From Natranaerovirga pectinivora (GTDB lineage Bacteria > Bacillota > Clostridia > Lachnospirales > DSM-24629): a DNA stretch of 64,000 bases. The position numbers and the translations under genes are program-made. Numbering within the stretch: position 1 is the first letter of the stretch; each line of letters begins with the position of its first letter. Under the pieces are notes generated by a model. The model saw only the letters and a list, made by a program, of their open reading frames with translations. It was not told the DNA's origin and did not search any database. The stretch spans positions 186,001-250,000 of the forward strand of contig NZ_SMAL01000003.1 of NCBI RefSeq assembly GCF_004342165.1, in the 5' to 3' direction. Shown piece by piece: positions 56,225-63,865 of the stretch.

Positions 56225-56372
56225 GGTTATCAGCCTTTCTATCTTGTTGTTTATGTAAGCGTTGTATCTTTAGAGTTCTATTCTTATATTTTTATAACTT
56301 TATCATGGTAACGTGTATTATGCAAGCATTCTACTTGTAAGTTTATACATCCATATCTAATCTCTATCTATA

Positions 56373-56774
56373 TCACTTATCTTTTTTATTTTTCAATATA
56401 TCCCTTATATCCTTAAGCAACCTCTCTTGGTAAGAAGGTTCTACTTTTTTAAGGTTATACACTTCTTTTTTTCTTAGTGAGTTTAAAAACTTAACCACTA
56501 AAAAAATAGAGAAAGTCACTATCAAAAAATCTATCATGGTTTGTAAAAACTGTCCGTACCTAATGGCCAATTCATTAGTATTCTCACTACCTTCTGTAAC
56601 GACCCACTTTAATGCTGTTAAGTCTATTCTTCCAGTTAGAATACCTAAAAAAGGCATAATAACGTCATTAACCAAGGATGAGACAATTTTACTAAAGGCA
56701 CTTCCAATAATCACACCAATAGCTAAATCTATAATATTACCTCTTACTGCGAATTTTTTAAATTCTTGTAACAT
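56373..56774 (-). CDS. mscL: Large-conductance mechanosensitive channel
   Basis: 133 residues, the usual MscL length. FAVRGNIIDLAIGVIIGSAFSKIVSSLVNDVIMP (core NIIDLAIGVIIGSAF) is the pore helix, followed by a periplasmic loop, the second helix (TMIDFLIVTFSIFLVVKFLN) and a cytosolic amphipathic helix. It releases solutes on hypo-osmotic shock. AGGAGG lies 8 bases before the ATG. Confidence 0.97.
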   Translation of the reverse strand: MLQEFKKFAVRGNIIDLAIGVIIGSAFSKIVSSLVNDVIMPFLGILTGRIDLTALKWVVTEGSENTNELAIRYGQFLQTMIDFLIVTFSIFLVVKFLNSLRKKEVYNLKKVEPSYQERLLKDIRDILKNKKDK

Positions 56775-56884
56775 AGATGGGGCCTCCTAAGATAGTTAGA
56801 AAAGTCTTCTACTATAATGTTATGAGGTTTTCAAATATACTATGTTATTGAATGTCTTTGGATCTTTCTCTTACCCCAAAAAAC

Positions 56885-56917
56885 AAAAGCTGACATTTAT
56901 AAAATGTATCAGCTTTT
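56885..56917 (-). terminator. Terminator of the helicase-nuclease gene
   Basis: Minus-strand stem AAAAGCTGATACATTT / AAATGTCAGCTTTT with one bulge, followed by GTTTTTT, 16 bases after the helicase stop. Confidence 0.85.
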
Positions 56918-56932
56918 TAGACTAGAACCCAT

Positions 56933-59662
56933 CTATTTCTTAACTAATAAATCTTGAAGTTTTTCTTGAAGCCTTCTTTCTTCTCCACTTCCATTGGTTT
57001 GAAGTCTTAGAATAGGTATGCTGTACTTTTCTAGAATATTATCTTTCATCTTATCGCGTTCAAGTTGTTTTGGATTTTTTGCATGATATGCGTATCCATC
57101 AACTTCAACAACTAAAACAGGCATCTTATCAAATTTATTAAATATCACAAAGTCTGTATGGGTTAAGATGTTCATAGTGTATTTACATTCTTCATCATTA
57201 AGTTTACTTGGATCTTTTATTAGCATTTTAAGCGGTTGATGTATTATATGATTAAGATCTTTGAATTCTGGTAAGCTTAGCACTTTTTCAATTATTACAT
57301 TCAACAAGTTTTCTGAATCATACTTAGACACTTTTTTTGTATTCTTTATGACTTCTAATAATTTCTTAGAATAACTCTTATAAAGTAGGTCAAAGACAGA
57401 ATAAATCTGACTCTCGATTACCTCTAAATTATTATATTGAATATATTTTACTAAATCATTAATATTTGTACCTTTCCATTCGTCACAACCATCAGATACA
57501 ACAACGATTAATTCATCGACTGCTCTAGAAACAGCAACGTTAATAAGGTTCGGATTATCCACAAAGTCATTTGCACATATTTCATTTGCAACCGTTGTCA
57601 AGATAATGATATCCTTTTCTCGTCCTTGAAATTTGTGAACTGTGTCTGCTTCAATATTACGGTCTCCAATTACCTTTTTAAGTTCATCCGTTTGTAATCT
57701 ATAGGGTGAAATAATGCCTATGGATTGCAGTGACTCATTTATCCCTTGATTTGGAATTATCTCATCAAAGACTACGTCTATCTGACGTTGATTAAAATTA
57801 CCTCTTGCATGATTACCTTTAACAGTTTTATATACTTTGAGAGGTTTATCATCATCTTGTTCATTAGTGAGTATAACGAGTTCATTATTATAAAACTTTT
57901 GATTACAAAACCCTATAATTTTAGGATGACATCTATAATGCTCCTTTAACAATGTTTTAGGAATATCCTTGTATAGAGTAATAATAGATGATAATAAGCT
58001 ATTATCTGCATAACTATATGCACTATTTAATTTATAAGACTCAAATAAATCCCTTGAAGCTTTTTCAACTTCTGATGGTACAACATTAGGAAGCTGCTTC
58101 ACATCACCTACTATTACAGCATTTTTAGCACAAGATAAAGCCAAAGCCCCAGTAACTAAATCAACTTGTGATGCTTCATCAATTATCACATAATCAAATA
58201 AATAATTTTCACTTGCGCAACTTCTTAAAGAATGAGTCGTACTTAAGATTACAGGATATTCTTTAATAAAATCTTGAAAGTTTTTTCTAATAATATCATT
58301 AGTGAACTTTCTCCTATTACCATTAGCCGTACATCGCTTTGCTAATTGGGCTTTGAATAACTTCATTGAATTTTGACTGTATTTTTCCATTTCATTATCA
58401 AAATTATAATCCTGAAGTTCGCTTGATATATCTTTTATTTTATTCTTTATTTCTTTAATCTTTTTATCATAGTAGTTCTTTTGAAGAAATGAAACAATTA
58501 ACTCTGGTGGATTTTTATAAAACTTAAAGCTATATATACCATAAAAGATGAGATTATATAATTTTGTTATTAATGTATGCTTTTCCTTTTCAATATTACG
58601 TTGATAATCTATCAATACCGTTAGAATTTTATCTGCACTCGGTCGCGAAAATCCAGCTAATGTTAAAGGCTCCACGCTTGATTCAGTATAGTATTTATCA
58701 AAATACTCACTTTCTGTTAGTAGCCCTGATAACTCTAGCTTTAATACCGCTCTTTTGTTTTGAAGCTCAAGCATTTCATTTAATTTCTTCTGCGCTTCTT
58801 TTAAATTTGCTTTGATTTCTAAAATCTCTGAGTGAGACAATTCCCAATTACTCATGCTGGGATAGTTTTGTTTTTGTTCTGCAAAAAACTTTTCTTTATT
58901 ATCATTGTTACCTAAATAAGCAGCAATAAAATCAACATCATACTTTTGAAGTTTCTCAAGGACATTGGCAGTTGCAGAGTTATTATTAGAAACGATAGCT
59001 ACCGTTTCCTTATTAACTATGGCATTTGCAATTATATTCAAGATTGTTTGTATTTTACCAGTCCCAGGCGGTCCTTCTATAACACTGATTTGCTCAGTTA
59101 TCGCTTTTTCAGTTGCAGATTTTTGACTTAGATTGAATCCAAAAGGAAAGATTGGTTGTTTTAAATTGTCTTTTTTATTTATTGGTTTATTCTCAATATA
59201 ATTAGCCAAAACACTTCTAGGATTAATTGTAAGTTTACTAAACTGATTGCTTAAAAAGCTGTAGTCATCTTCTTCATTTTTCATACTAACTTTATCAGCG
59301 AGTTTATGCAAATATTCTAAAAGGTCTTGTCCTGATTTAGTTTTTAAGCCTCTCTCTTTAAGGACAATACTTCTTCGCGGAAAAATCTTTTTGTAGCCAG
59401 ACTTATAAATAATCCTATAATAATCACCAAAATCAAGTATCTTTCCAATACCTGTAAGGGGTTGGTCATTATCATAAACAAAATAATTCTCATGGTTAAT
59501 TATTATTGGATCTTTCAACCATTTTATATTGTTATATCCATAACTCCAAACTTTGTTATCATTAAACGTAACCTGCCATTTTCCCTTATCATATATGCAT
59601 TTTTTAATTTCTTCAGTTTTATCTTGACCTTTTGCAAGGATAAGATGTCTTTCTACATTCAA
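56933..59662 (-). CDS. Superfamily 1 helicase fused to a C-terminal Vsr-like (DUF2726/DUF559-type) nuclease domain; Walker A altered
   Basis: About 909 residues. SF1B (Upf1/DNA2-like) motifs: Walker A GPPGTGKIQTI, Walker B VIIDEASQ, motif III VGDVKQLPN, motif IV EHYRCHP, motif V TVHKFQGREKD and motif VI NVAVSRA. A coiled-coil-rich insertion follows Walker A. The C-terminal about 130 residues end with TDFVIFNKF...VLVVEVDGYAYH...RDKMKDNIL, a PD-(D/E)xK-like nuclease of the DUF2726/Vsr class. The residue after the Walker Lys is Ile (ATA at 59051-59053) where the family has Thr or Ser, which coordinates Mg2+. TTG at 59662 has AGGGGTGAT 8 bases upstream; an ATG at 59686 has no such site. Likely a defence helicase. 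Confidence 0.82.
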   Translation of the reverse strand: MNVERHLILAKGQDKTEEIKKCIYDKGKWQVTFNDNKVWSYGYNNIKWLKDPIIINHENYFVYDNDQPLTGIGKILDFGDYYRIIYKSGYKKIFPRRSIVLKERGLKTKSGQDLLEYLHKLADKVSMKNEEDDYSFLSNQFSKLTINPRSVLANYIENKPINKKDNLKQPIFPFGFNLSQKSATEKAITEQISVIEGPPGTGKIQTILNIIANAIVNKETVAIVSNNNSATANVLEKLQKYDVDFIAAYLGNNDNKEKFFAEQKQNYPSMSNWELSHSEILEIKANLKEAQKKLNEMLELQNKRAVLKLELSGLLTESEYFDKYYTESSVEPLTLAGFSRPSADKILTVLIDYQRNIEKEKHTLITKLYNLIFYGIYSFKFYKNPPELIVSFLQKNYYDKKIKEIKNKIKDISSELQDYNFDNEMEKYSQNSMKLFKAQLAKRCTANGNRRKFTNDIIRKNFQDFIKEYPVILSTTHSLRSCASENYLFDYVIIDEASQVDLVTGALALSCAKNAVIVGDVKQLPNVVPSEVEKASRDLFESYKLNSAYSYADNSLLSSIITLYKDIPKTLLKEHYRCHPKIIGFCNQKFYNNELVILTNEQDDDKPLKVYKTVKGNHARGNFNQRQIDVVFDEIIPNQGINESLQSIGIISPYRLQTDELKKVIGDRNIEADTVHKFQGREKDIIILTTVANEICANDFVDNPNLINVAVSRAVDELIVVVSDGCDEWKGTNINDLVKYIQYNNLEVIESQIYSVFDLLYKSYSKKLLEVIKNTKKVSKYDSENLLNVIIEKVLSLPEFKDLNHIIHQPLKMLIKDPSKLNDEECKYTMNILTHTDFVIFNKFDKMPVLVVEVDGYAYHAKNPKQLERDKMKDNILEKYSIPILRLQTNGSGEERRLQEKLQDLLVKK

Positions 59663-59686
59663 TATTAGATCACCCCTATTAACCAT

Positions 59687-60082
59687 TTACTATAAAAACA
59701 GCTTTAAGAAATTGCATTATACCTCTTTAACCTTTTGAGCTAGAATATAATTTATCTCCCAAGAAAGTTTATATAATGATGGTCATGTCTTAAAATTGAT
59801 TGTGCATCAAACTCCCTCTACAAAATCCCATATTAAAATTACTATTACTGCTACTTTTTTAATTCCTACACAGTTAGTTCTAGTTAAGAGTTGCTTTCCG
59901 TTTGCACCGATAAAATATTCCCCTTTATACTCTATTAGCTCTGACAACCCAAACAGTTTATTACGAATTTTTCAACTTTGATGTGTTCGAATATAATAAA
60001 TAGCCCTTGTTTTTTTACGTTTATTCACCTAATCCTACTATCTTTTAACATATGTAAATAACCTTTTTATAAATCAAATAAT
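59687..60082. other. Gene-poor 396-base stretch in the defence island
   Basis: AT-rich. On the minus strand an open stretch at about 59809-59976 reads LFGLSELIEYKGEYFIGANG..., which looks protein-like but has no start codon and no ribosome binding site. It could be the remnant of a lost gene. Nothing else is recognisable. Confidence 0.5.
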
Positions 60083-60412
60083 TCATTTTTTCTTAATTAA
60101 TACTGGTTTAAATCCTTTACTATATATGTAATTTTCTTTTTGCATTATTGGTCCTATTAACGAAGCATATCTAGGATTTAAGTTATGATTATCTCTCAGA
60201 TATTCCCCTAGTCCACCTTTAATAGGTTTATCAAAACTTGCACCTAATGGGTACCATTTGTTTTCATCAATTAAATAATTATCTAAAACATCTGCAAAAA
60301 CTGCACTTTGGAATTTATATGGGGTTGTCCCCCAAGTGCTCTTAACTTCACCATTCTTTATTTCATATAAAATTTCTGTATCTTTGCCTGAAAGCGGCTT
60401 AACTTTTTTCAT
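60083..60412 (-). CDS. Orphan 109-residue protein of unknown function
   Basis: 109 residues, basic, without signal peptide or transmembrane segment. It begins MKKVKPLSGKDTEILYEI and ends KGFKPVLIKKK. Central features are WGTTPYKFQSAVFADVLDNYLID and LGEYLRDNHNLNPRYASLIGPIM. I do not recognise the family. A good ribosome binding site (AGGAGTGAT) precedes the ATG, so it is probably expressed. It lies alone between the helicase-nuclease and the IS/McrC debris, so a defence-related role or an accessory protein is possible by position only. Confidence 0.65.
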   Translation of the reverse strand: MKKVKPLSGKDTEILYEIKNGEVKSTWGTTPYKFQSAVFADVLDNYLIDENKWYPLGASFDKPIKGGLGEYLRDNHNLNPRYASLIGPIMQKENYIYSKGFKPVLIKKK

Positions 60413-60746
60413 CGTTTATATCACTCCTATATTTTAACTAAAATAATTCTCAAAATACCCTAGAAATTTATTAATTGATTCATTTCCCTATTTAATAGTA
60501 ACTGACTAATACTACCCCTCCATATAAACACTTCATAAACAACTCTTAACGAATATTTATATTTCACGAATTAAGTTCTTATCTTTTATTATATATGGTT
60601 TAATTATTATTTTTCACCCTTAGTTCACTATTTTAATAATATTACAAATTGAACATACTTTCAATATCAGTTAATTATATTATATCTAGAATACTATCTG
60701 GGTAAACGCTAGATTCCTGGGGGGTAAAAAACAACCCCCAAGCCAC
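60413..60746. other. Gene-free stretch upstream of the IS remnant
   Basis: AT-rich, about 330 bases. A hairpin CCTGGGGGG...CCCCCAAG-like (TTGGGGG/CCCCCAG, about 60714-60741) lies just outside the IS3-like left end. No gene is visible. Confidence 0.55.
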
Positions 60747-60840
60747 TGATATGATCCCCTTATAGTAGACAGATAAAAGAAACCATTTTAAACTGCTTAT
60801 TAGAAGGGGATTTTTCATGAGCAAAATTTATCAAACATAA
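60747..60840 (+). mobile_element. Truncated left end of an IS3-family insertion sequence
   Basis: TGATATGATCCCCTTATAGT at 60747 has the look of an IS3/IS150-type terminal repeat (TGA...CCCCTTA...GTAGACA). It is followed by a ribosome binding site AGAAGGGG (60802-60809) and an ATG at 60817 that reads MSKIYQT and then stops. The remainder of the orfA/orfB transposase is missing; the fragment runs straight into the 3' end of the McrC remnant. The family assignment rests on the end sequence and layout recalled from related elements, not on a search. Confidence 0.6.
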
Positions 60841-61311
60841 ATAAATTTCCATTCACTATTTAAGTTTATTGTTTTAATTCTGATTTCTTTATCTAATGGA
60901 AAAAGTTCATTTACCTCTTCAGTTATTGTAGGATAAAGAAGCAAACTTATTACAGCTCCTTCAAATTTAATTTGACTTGCATATGCATAAATCTGATAAA
61001 GATGGTTTGTCCTCACTCTTTTTAAATCTGACCAGTTATTTACTATCAATGTATAAGAGTAGTACTATTTAGTGTCAATAACATTTGCCTTTTCTTTTTA
61101 TTACTTTCCACAAAATATCAGTTCTCATCTCAGGCAATAATAAGTTTTCTTTACTTATTTCATAGTTTAAGTTGCAGTTCAATTTTGGTGCTTGAACTGT
61201 AACTTCATCATTTCTTTGATAATACTTATAAAAATCTGAAATAAATATCTCATAAAGTTTTGCCATCTTATTATCTCTTACAAAATCTGAAAAGACAACT
61301 TCCTTTGCTTC
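60831..61311 (-). pseudogene. Broken 3' part of a McrC-type 5-methylcytosine restriction gene
   Basis: Two frames together give the C-terminal nuclease half of McrC: first FSDFVRDNKMAKLYEIFISD and LLPEMRTDI (61311 to about 61084), then, after a one-base shift at 61083, VIDTK-stop-YYSYTL and TNHLYQIYAYA. LLPxMxTDI, IDTKYY (the catalytic Asp-x-Lys of the PD-(D/E)xK fold) and LYQIYAY are the hallmarks of McrC. A TAG at 61065-61067 splits DTK from YY. The N-terminal half and any mcrB are absent, so the gene is dead three ways: truncation, frameshift and a stop inside the active site. Confidence 0.85.
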
Positions 61312-61454
61312 TCATTGTTATTAGCCCTAAAAACAGCAACTCACTAATATTAATTAATTTTTAATTATAAATTCTTCTAAAAAACTTTTAGATTTAGGTG
61401 TGTTTTAAAGTAATTTGTCATTAAACAGTAAATATATACATTTTTAAAGTTTTG

Positions 61455-61463
61455 TGATACAAT
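61455..61463 (+). promoter_or_regulatory. Extended -10 promoter of the paralogous endonuclease-like operon
   Basis: TGATACAAT, an extended -10 box (TGn + TACAAT), lies 34 bases upstream of the ATG at 61497. No good -35 is seen at 17 bases. GGAGG follows 7 bases before the ATG. Confidence 0.5.
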
Positions 61464-61496
61464 TAACTACTTTTAAATTTTGATGGAGGAAATAAC

Positions 61497-62249
61497 ATGT
61501 TTGGTGATAACAGTGAAGGTTTTACAAATGAAATAAAAATAATAAATTATATAAATTCTTGTAGATCATTTGATTTATTAAATCAAAATTTCAAGAATTT
61601 TCTCTCCTTTTTATTTGATGCTAATTTAACTAGATTTTCAATTAGTGCATATAAACCTAAAGGACAGGTGAAACCAGATATTGGTATAACTATAAATGGA
61701 ATAACCAAATTTGTAAGTGTAAAAAAAGGTAGTGGAAATAGTGTTCATCAAGAACCTCTAACTGTATTTGAATCCTTCCTTGTTGCAGCATCAGTACCCC
61801 CTAATTCCATTACATATCTAAAAGAATTTCATTATGGTGATGGTTCAACTAATGGTAATGGTGGTCCAAGAATTAATGCTACTACATGGCAAGCTAATAA
61901 TCCACAAAAAGTTTTTCAAATGAATAGGGATTTCAATAATCCTTATCTATTGCAGGCTTTATTTAATAAATTTCTATTTATAGGCAATATACCTGATGCT
62001 CCAATTGTAGATGTAATATACCACGGGACTATTAACGAAGGGCTTTGGGCAAGTCGCTCTGAAGTTATTAGCTATTTACTCTCTGTAAACAACACTGCTA
62101 CAAATGTGCATTTTAGCAAATTAACATATCAAGTTTGGAATAGAAACTTAAATTACAATCCAAACACTTCCAGCAGACGTCATGTTATGCAAGTCAAATG
62201 GCCTAGCCTAACTAATGACTTACTATATATACAGCGTCATCGAAATTAA
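61497..62249 (+). CDS. Putative restriction endonuclease subunit, small paralogue
   Basis: 250 residues of no family I can name. It shares its whole length with the N-terminal half of the next protein: GFTNE near the start, KPDIGI (Asp61), FVSVKKGSGNSVHQE (Ser74-Val-Lys76, Gly78-Asn81, Glu86), GDGSTNGNGGPRINA, IYHGTINEGLWAS, YQVWNRNL and MQVKWPSLTND. The spacing Asp61 to SVK is that of a PD-(D/E)xK nuclease core, but the usual acidic residue before x-Lys is Ser. It opens a two-gene operon, with 26 bases to the next gene, convergent with a C5-cytosine methyltransferase. Restriction subunit is inferred from this context. Confidence 0.6.
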   Translation: MFGDNSEGFTNEIKIINYINSCRSFDLLNQNFKNFLSFLFDANLTRFSISAYKPKGQVKPDIGITINGITKFVSVKKGSGNSVHQEPLTVFESFLVAASVPPNSITYLKEFHYGDGSTNGNGGPRINATTWQANNPQKVFQMNRDFNNPYLLQALFNKFLFIGNIPDAPIVDVIYHGTINEGLWASRSEVISYLLSVNNTATNVHFSKLTYQVWNRNLNYNPNTSSRRHVMQVKWPSLTNDLLYIQRHRN

Positions 62250-62275
62250 ATAAACATCACGAAACGGAGGTAATC

Positions 62276-63826
62276 ATGGGTAATAATTTACACGGCAATA
62301 CAAACGAAAAATCACTTTCTGCTTCACTTCATAATAAAAAGCACAAAGATCTCGCAAACTTAAATTTACGAACTTTTATTAAAGAGATCCACCCTACAGT
62401 AACTGATGATACACTTATTCAGTGTCCATATAATGCAAGTATGAAAAAGCAGGATATTCAAATTCTGATAGCTAATAAAACTTACTTCATCAGTGTTAAA
62501 ACTGGTTCTGGAAATAGTATTCACCAAGAGAAACTAGAGCCATTTATCAAGATACTTAAAGAAAGCTACTCCATATCTGATTCCCTAGCTAATGATATTC
62601 GCTTCTTTGTGTGGGGAGATGGAACATATGATGGCAGTGGTTTAAAAGAGAATCGATTAAATGCAAGCAAAATAAAAAAATTATATCCAAATATCATTAA
62701 CAACATTCAATCATTTTTTCACCAACATAAAAAAGAGTTATTAACTAGATTTCTCGTTACTGGTAGATTTAATGGACATATTGATTATATTTACTACGGA
62801 ACACCTTTAAGTGGGGTTTGGTGTGCTACACAAGATGCACTTAATTTTCATAACGATTACTCTGCAAAATCTCGTGGTGGCATCAAGTTAGGTAACACTA
62901 CATTTCAAACTTGGAATAGATGTATAGAAGGCCATAAAAAAGAAAACGAACGTGACACTATACAACTTAAATGGGGTGCAATTCAAACCGATATCTCTAA
63001 TATACGGAAAACCAATATAACTTTAAATATGGGGACTCAAGAAGGTGACTCAGGAGAATTTAATTTTTGTACAGAGTTAAATCGAAGTAAAAGCAATTCA
63101 AATCGATATTGGAAGTTTTTAATTGAGAATGTAAATTTACCCGAATCGCTTGATAATATCTATGCTGTAAAAGTATCTAACAACGTTTTTTCAAAATTAG
63201 CTAATATGAAAGTTCTTCCTAAAACAGACTTATATCTTGTACAAGCTGAACTGGATCCTCAATTTCTATTACTTAACAATCACATATTAGATGAGAATTT
63301 ACTTAACGATAAAACATTTAAAATTATCCCCGGTTCTGGAATTTCTATCAAACGACCAGACTCAACAAAGTACACTATACAGAAGCTATCTGTTAACTCG
63401 TTCAATACTCTATTTGGAAACACTTATTTAGCTGCAGGAGCTTCTTTATATTGTAACACTAAAGAAATCAACAAAAATGATGCAGTCATTTCAGCTTGGG
63501 GACTAACTTATGACGAGTTAATAAATAGCTTTCCAAATGTTAAAAAAATTGGCATCCTAAACTCTACAGCTTCTATTGAAGAAAAGGTAAGCATATGTAA
63601 AACACTAAAAACATATTGTAATGAACAAATAAAGAAACTGATACAAGATGATTCAAGTAAGTCTGATTTAATTTTTAAAGGAATGGGGAATTTTGAAGAA
63701 CCTTATGTAGCTCATTTTATATTCAAAAATCAAACTCTTCAATTTAATACTCCTACAAATTTTTCCGTAACTACTGGCTCTGGAAGAAGCAAAGGGAAAT
63801 ATACTATAGAGATAAAACCCAAATAG
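62276..63826 (+). CDS. Putative restriction endonuclease subunit, large paralogue
   Basis: 516 residues. Residues 1 to about 245 are homologous to the small paralogue: GNTNEK, KKQDIQI (Asp60), FISVKTGSGNSIHQE (SVK at 73-75, Glu85), WGDGTYDGSG...RLNA, IYYGTPLSGVWCAT, FQTWNRCI and IQLKWGAIQTDISNI. Residues about 250-516 are an added domain without recognisable motifs (begins GDSGEFNFCTELNRSKSN, ends SGRSKGKYTIEIKPK) that could read the DNA target or bind the partner. CGGAGG lies 6 bases before the ATG. It ends at a bidirectional terminator shared with the methyltransferase gene. Confidence 0.62.
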   Translation: MGNNLHGNTNEKSLSASLHNKKHKDLANLNLRTFIKEIHPTVTDDTLIQCPYNASMKKQDIQILIANKTYFISVKTGSGNSIHQEKLEPFIKILKESYSISDSLANDIRFFVWGDGTYDGSGLKENRLNASKIKKLYPNIINNIQSFFHQHKKELLTRFLVTGRFNGHIDYIYYGTPLSGVWCATQDALNFHNDYSAKSRGGIKLGNTTFQTWNRCIEGHKKENERDTIQLKWGAIQTDISNIRKTNITLNMGTQEGDSGEFNFCTELNRSKSNSNRYWKFLIENVNLPESLDNIYAVKVSNNVFSKLANMKVLPKTDLYLVQAELDPQFLLLNNHILDENLLNDKTFKIIPGSGISIKRPDSTKYTIQKLSVNSFNTLFGNTYLAAGASLYCNTKEINKNDAVISAWGLTYDELINSFPNVKKIGILNSTASIEEKVSICKTLKTYCNEQIKKLIQDDSSKSDLIFKGMGNFEEPYVAHFIFKNQTLQFNTPTNFSVTTGSGRSKGKYTIEIKPK

Positions 63827-63829
63827 TCC

Positions 63830-63865
63830 AAAAGACCCCATTCTATACATAACGGGGTCTTTTTT
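63830..63865. terminator. Bidirectional terminator between the endonuclease-like operon and the methyltransferase
   Basis: AAAAGACCCC (63830-63839) and GGGGTCTTTT (63854-63863) with a 14-base loop; T runs on both strands. The plus-strand T run overlaps the stop codon of the convergent methyltransferase gene. Confidence 0.92.

Noticed and set aside
59809-59976. Minus-strand open stretch reading LFGLSELIEYKGEYFIGANG, as a gene
   Set aside because: A TGA precedes it and no start codon or ribosome binding site is present. It may be a gene relic, but I cannot support a call.
61497-63826. Toxin-antitoxin reading of the paralogous pair
   Set aside because: Both proteins are large and homologous to each other, unlike a toxin with an unrelated antitoxin, and a DNA methyltransferase lies beside them.
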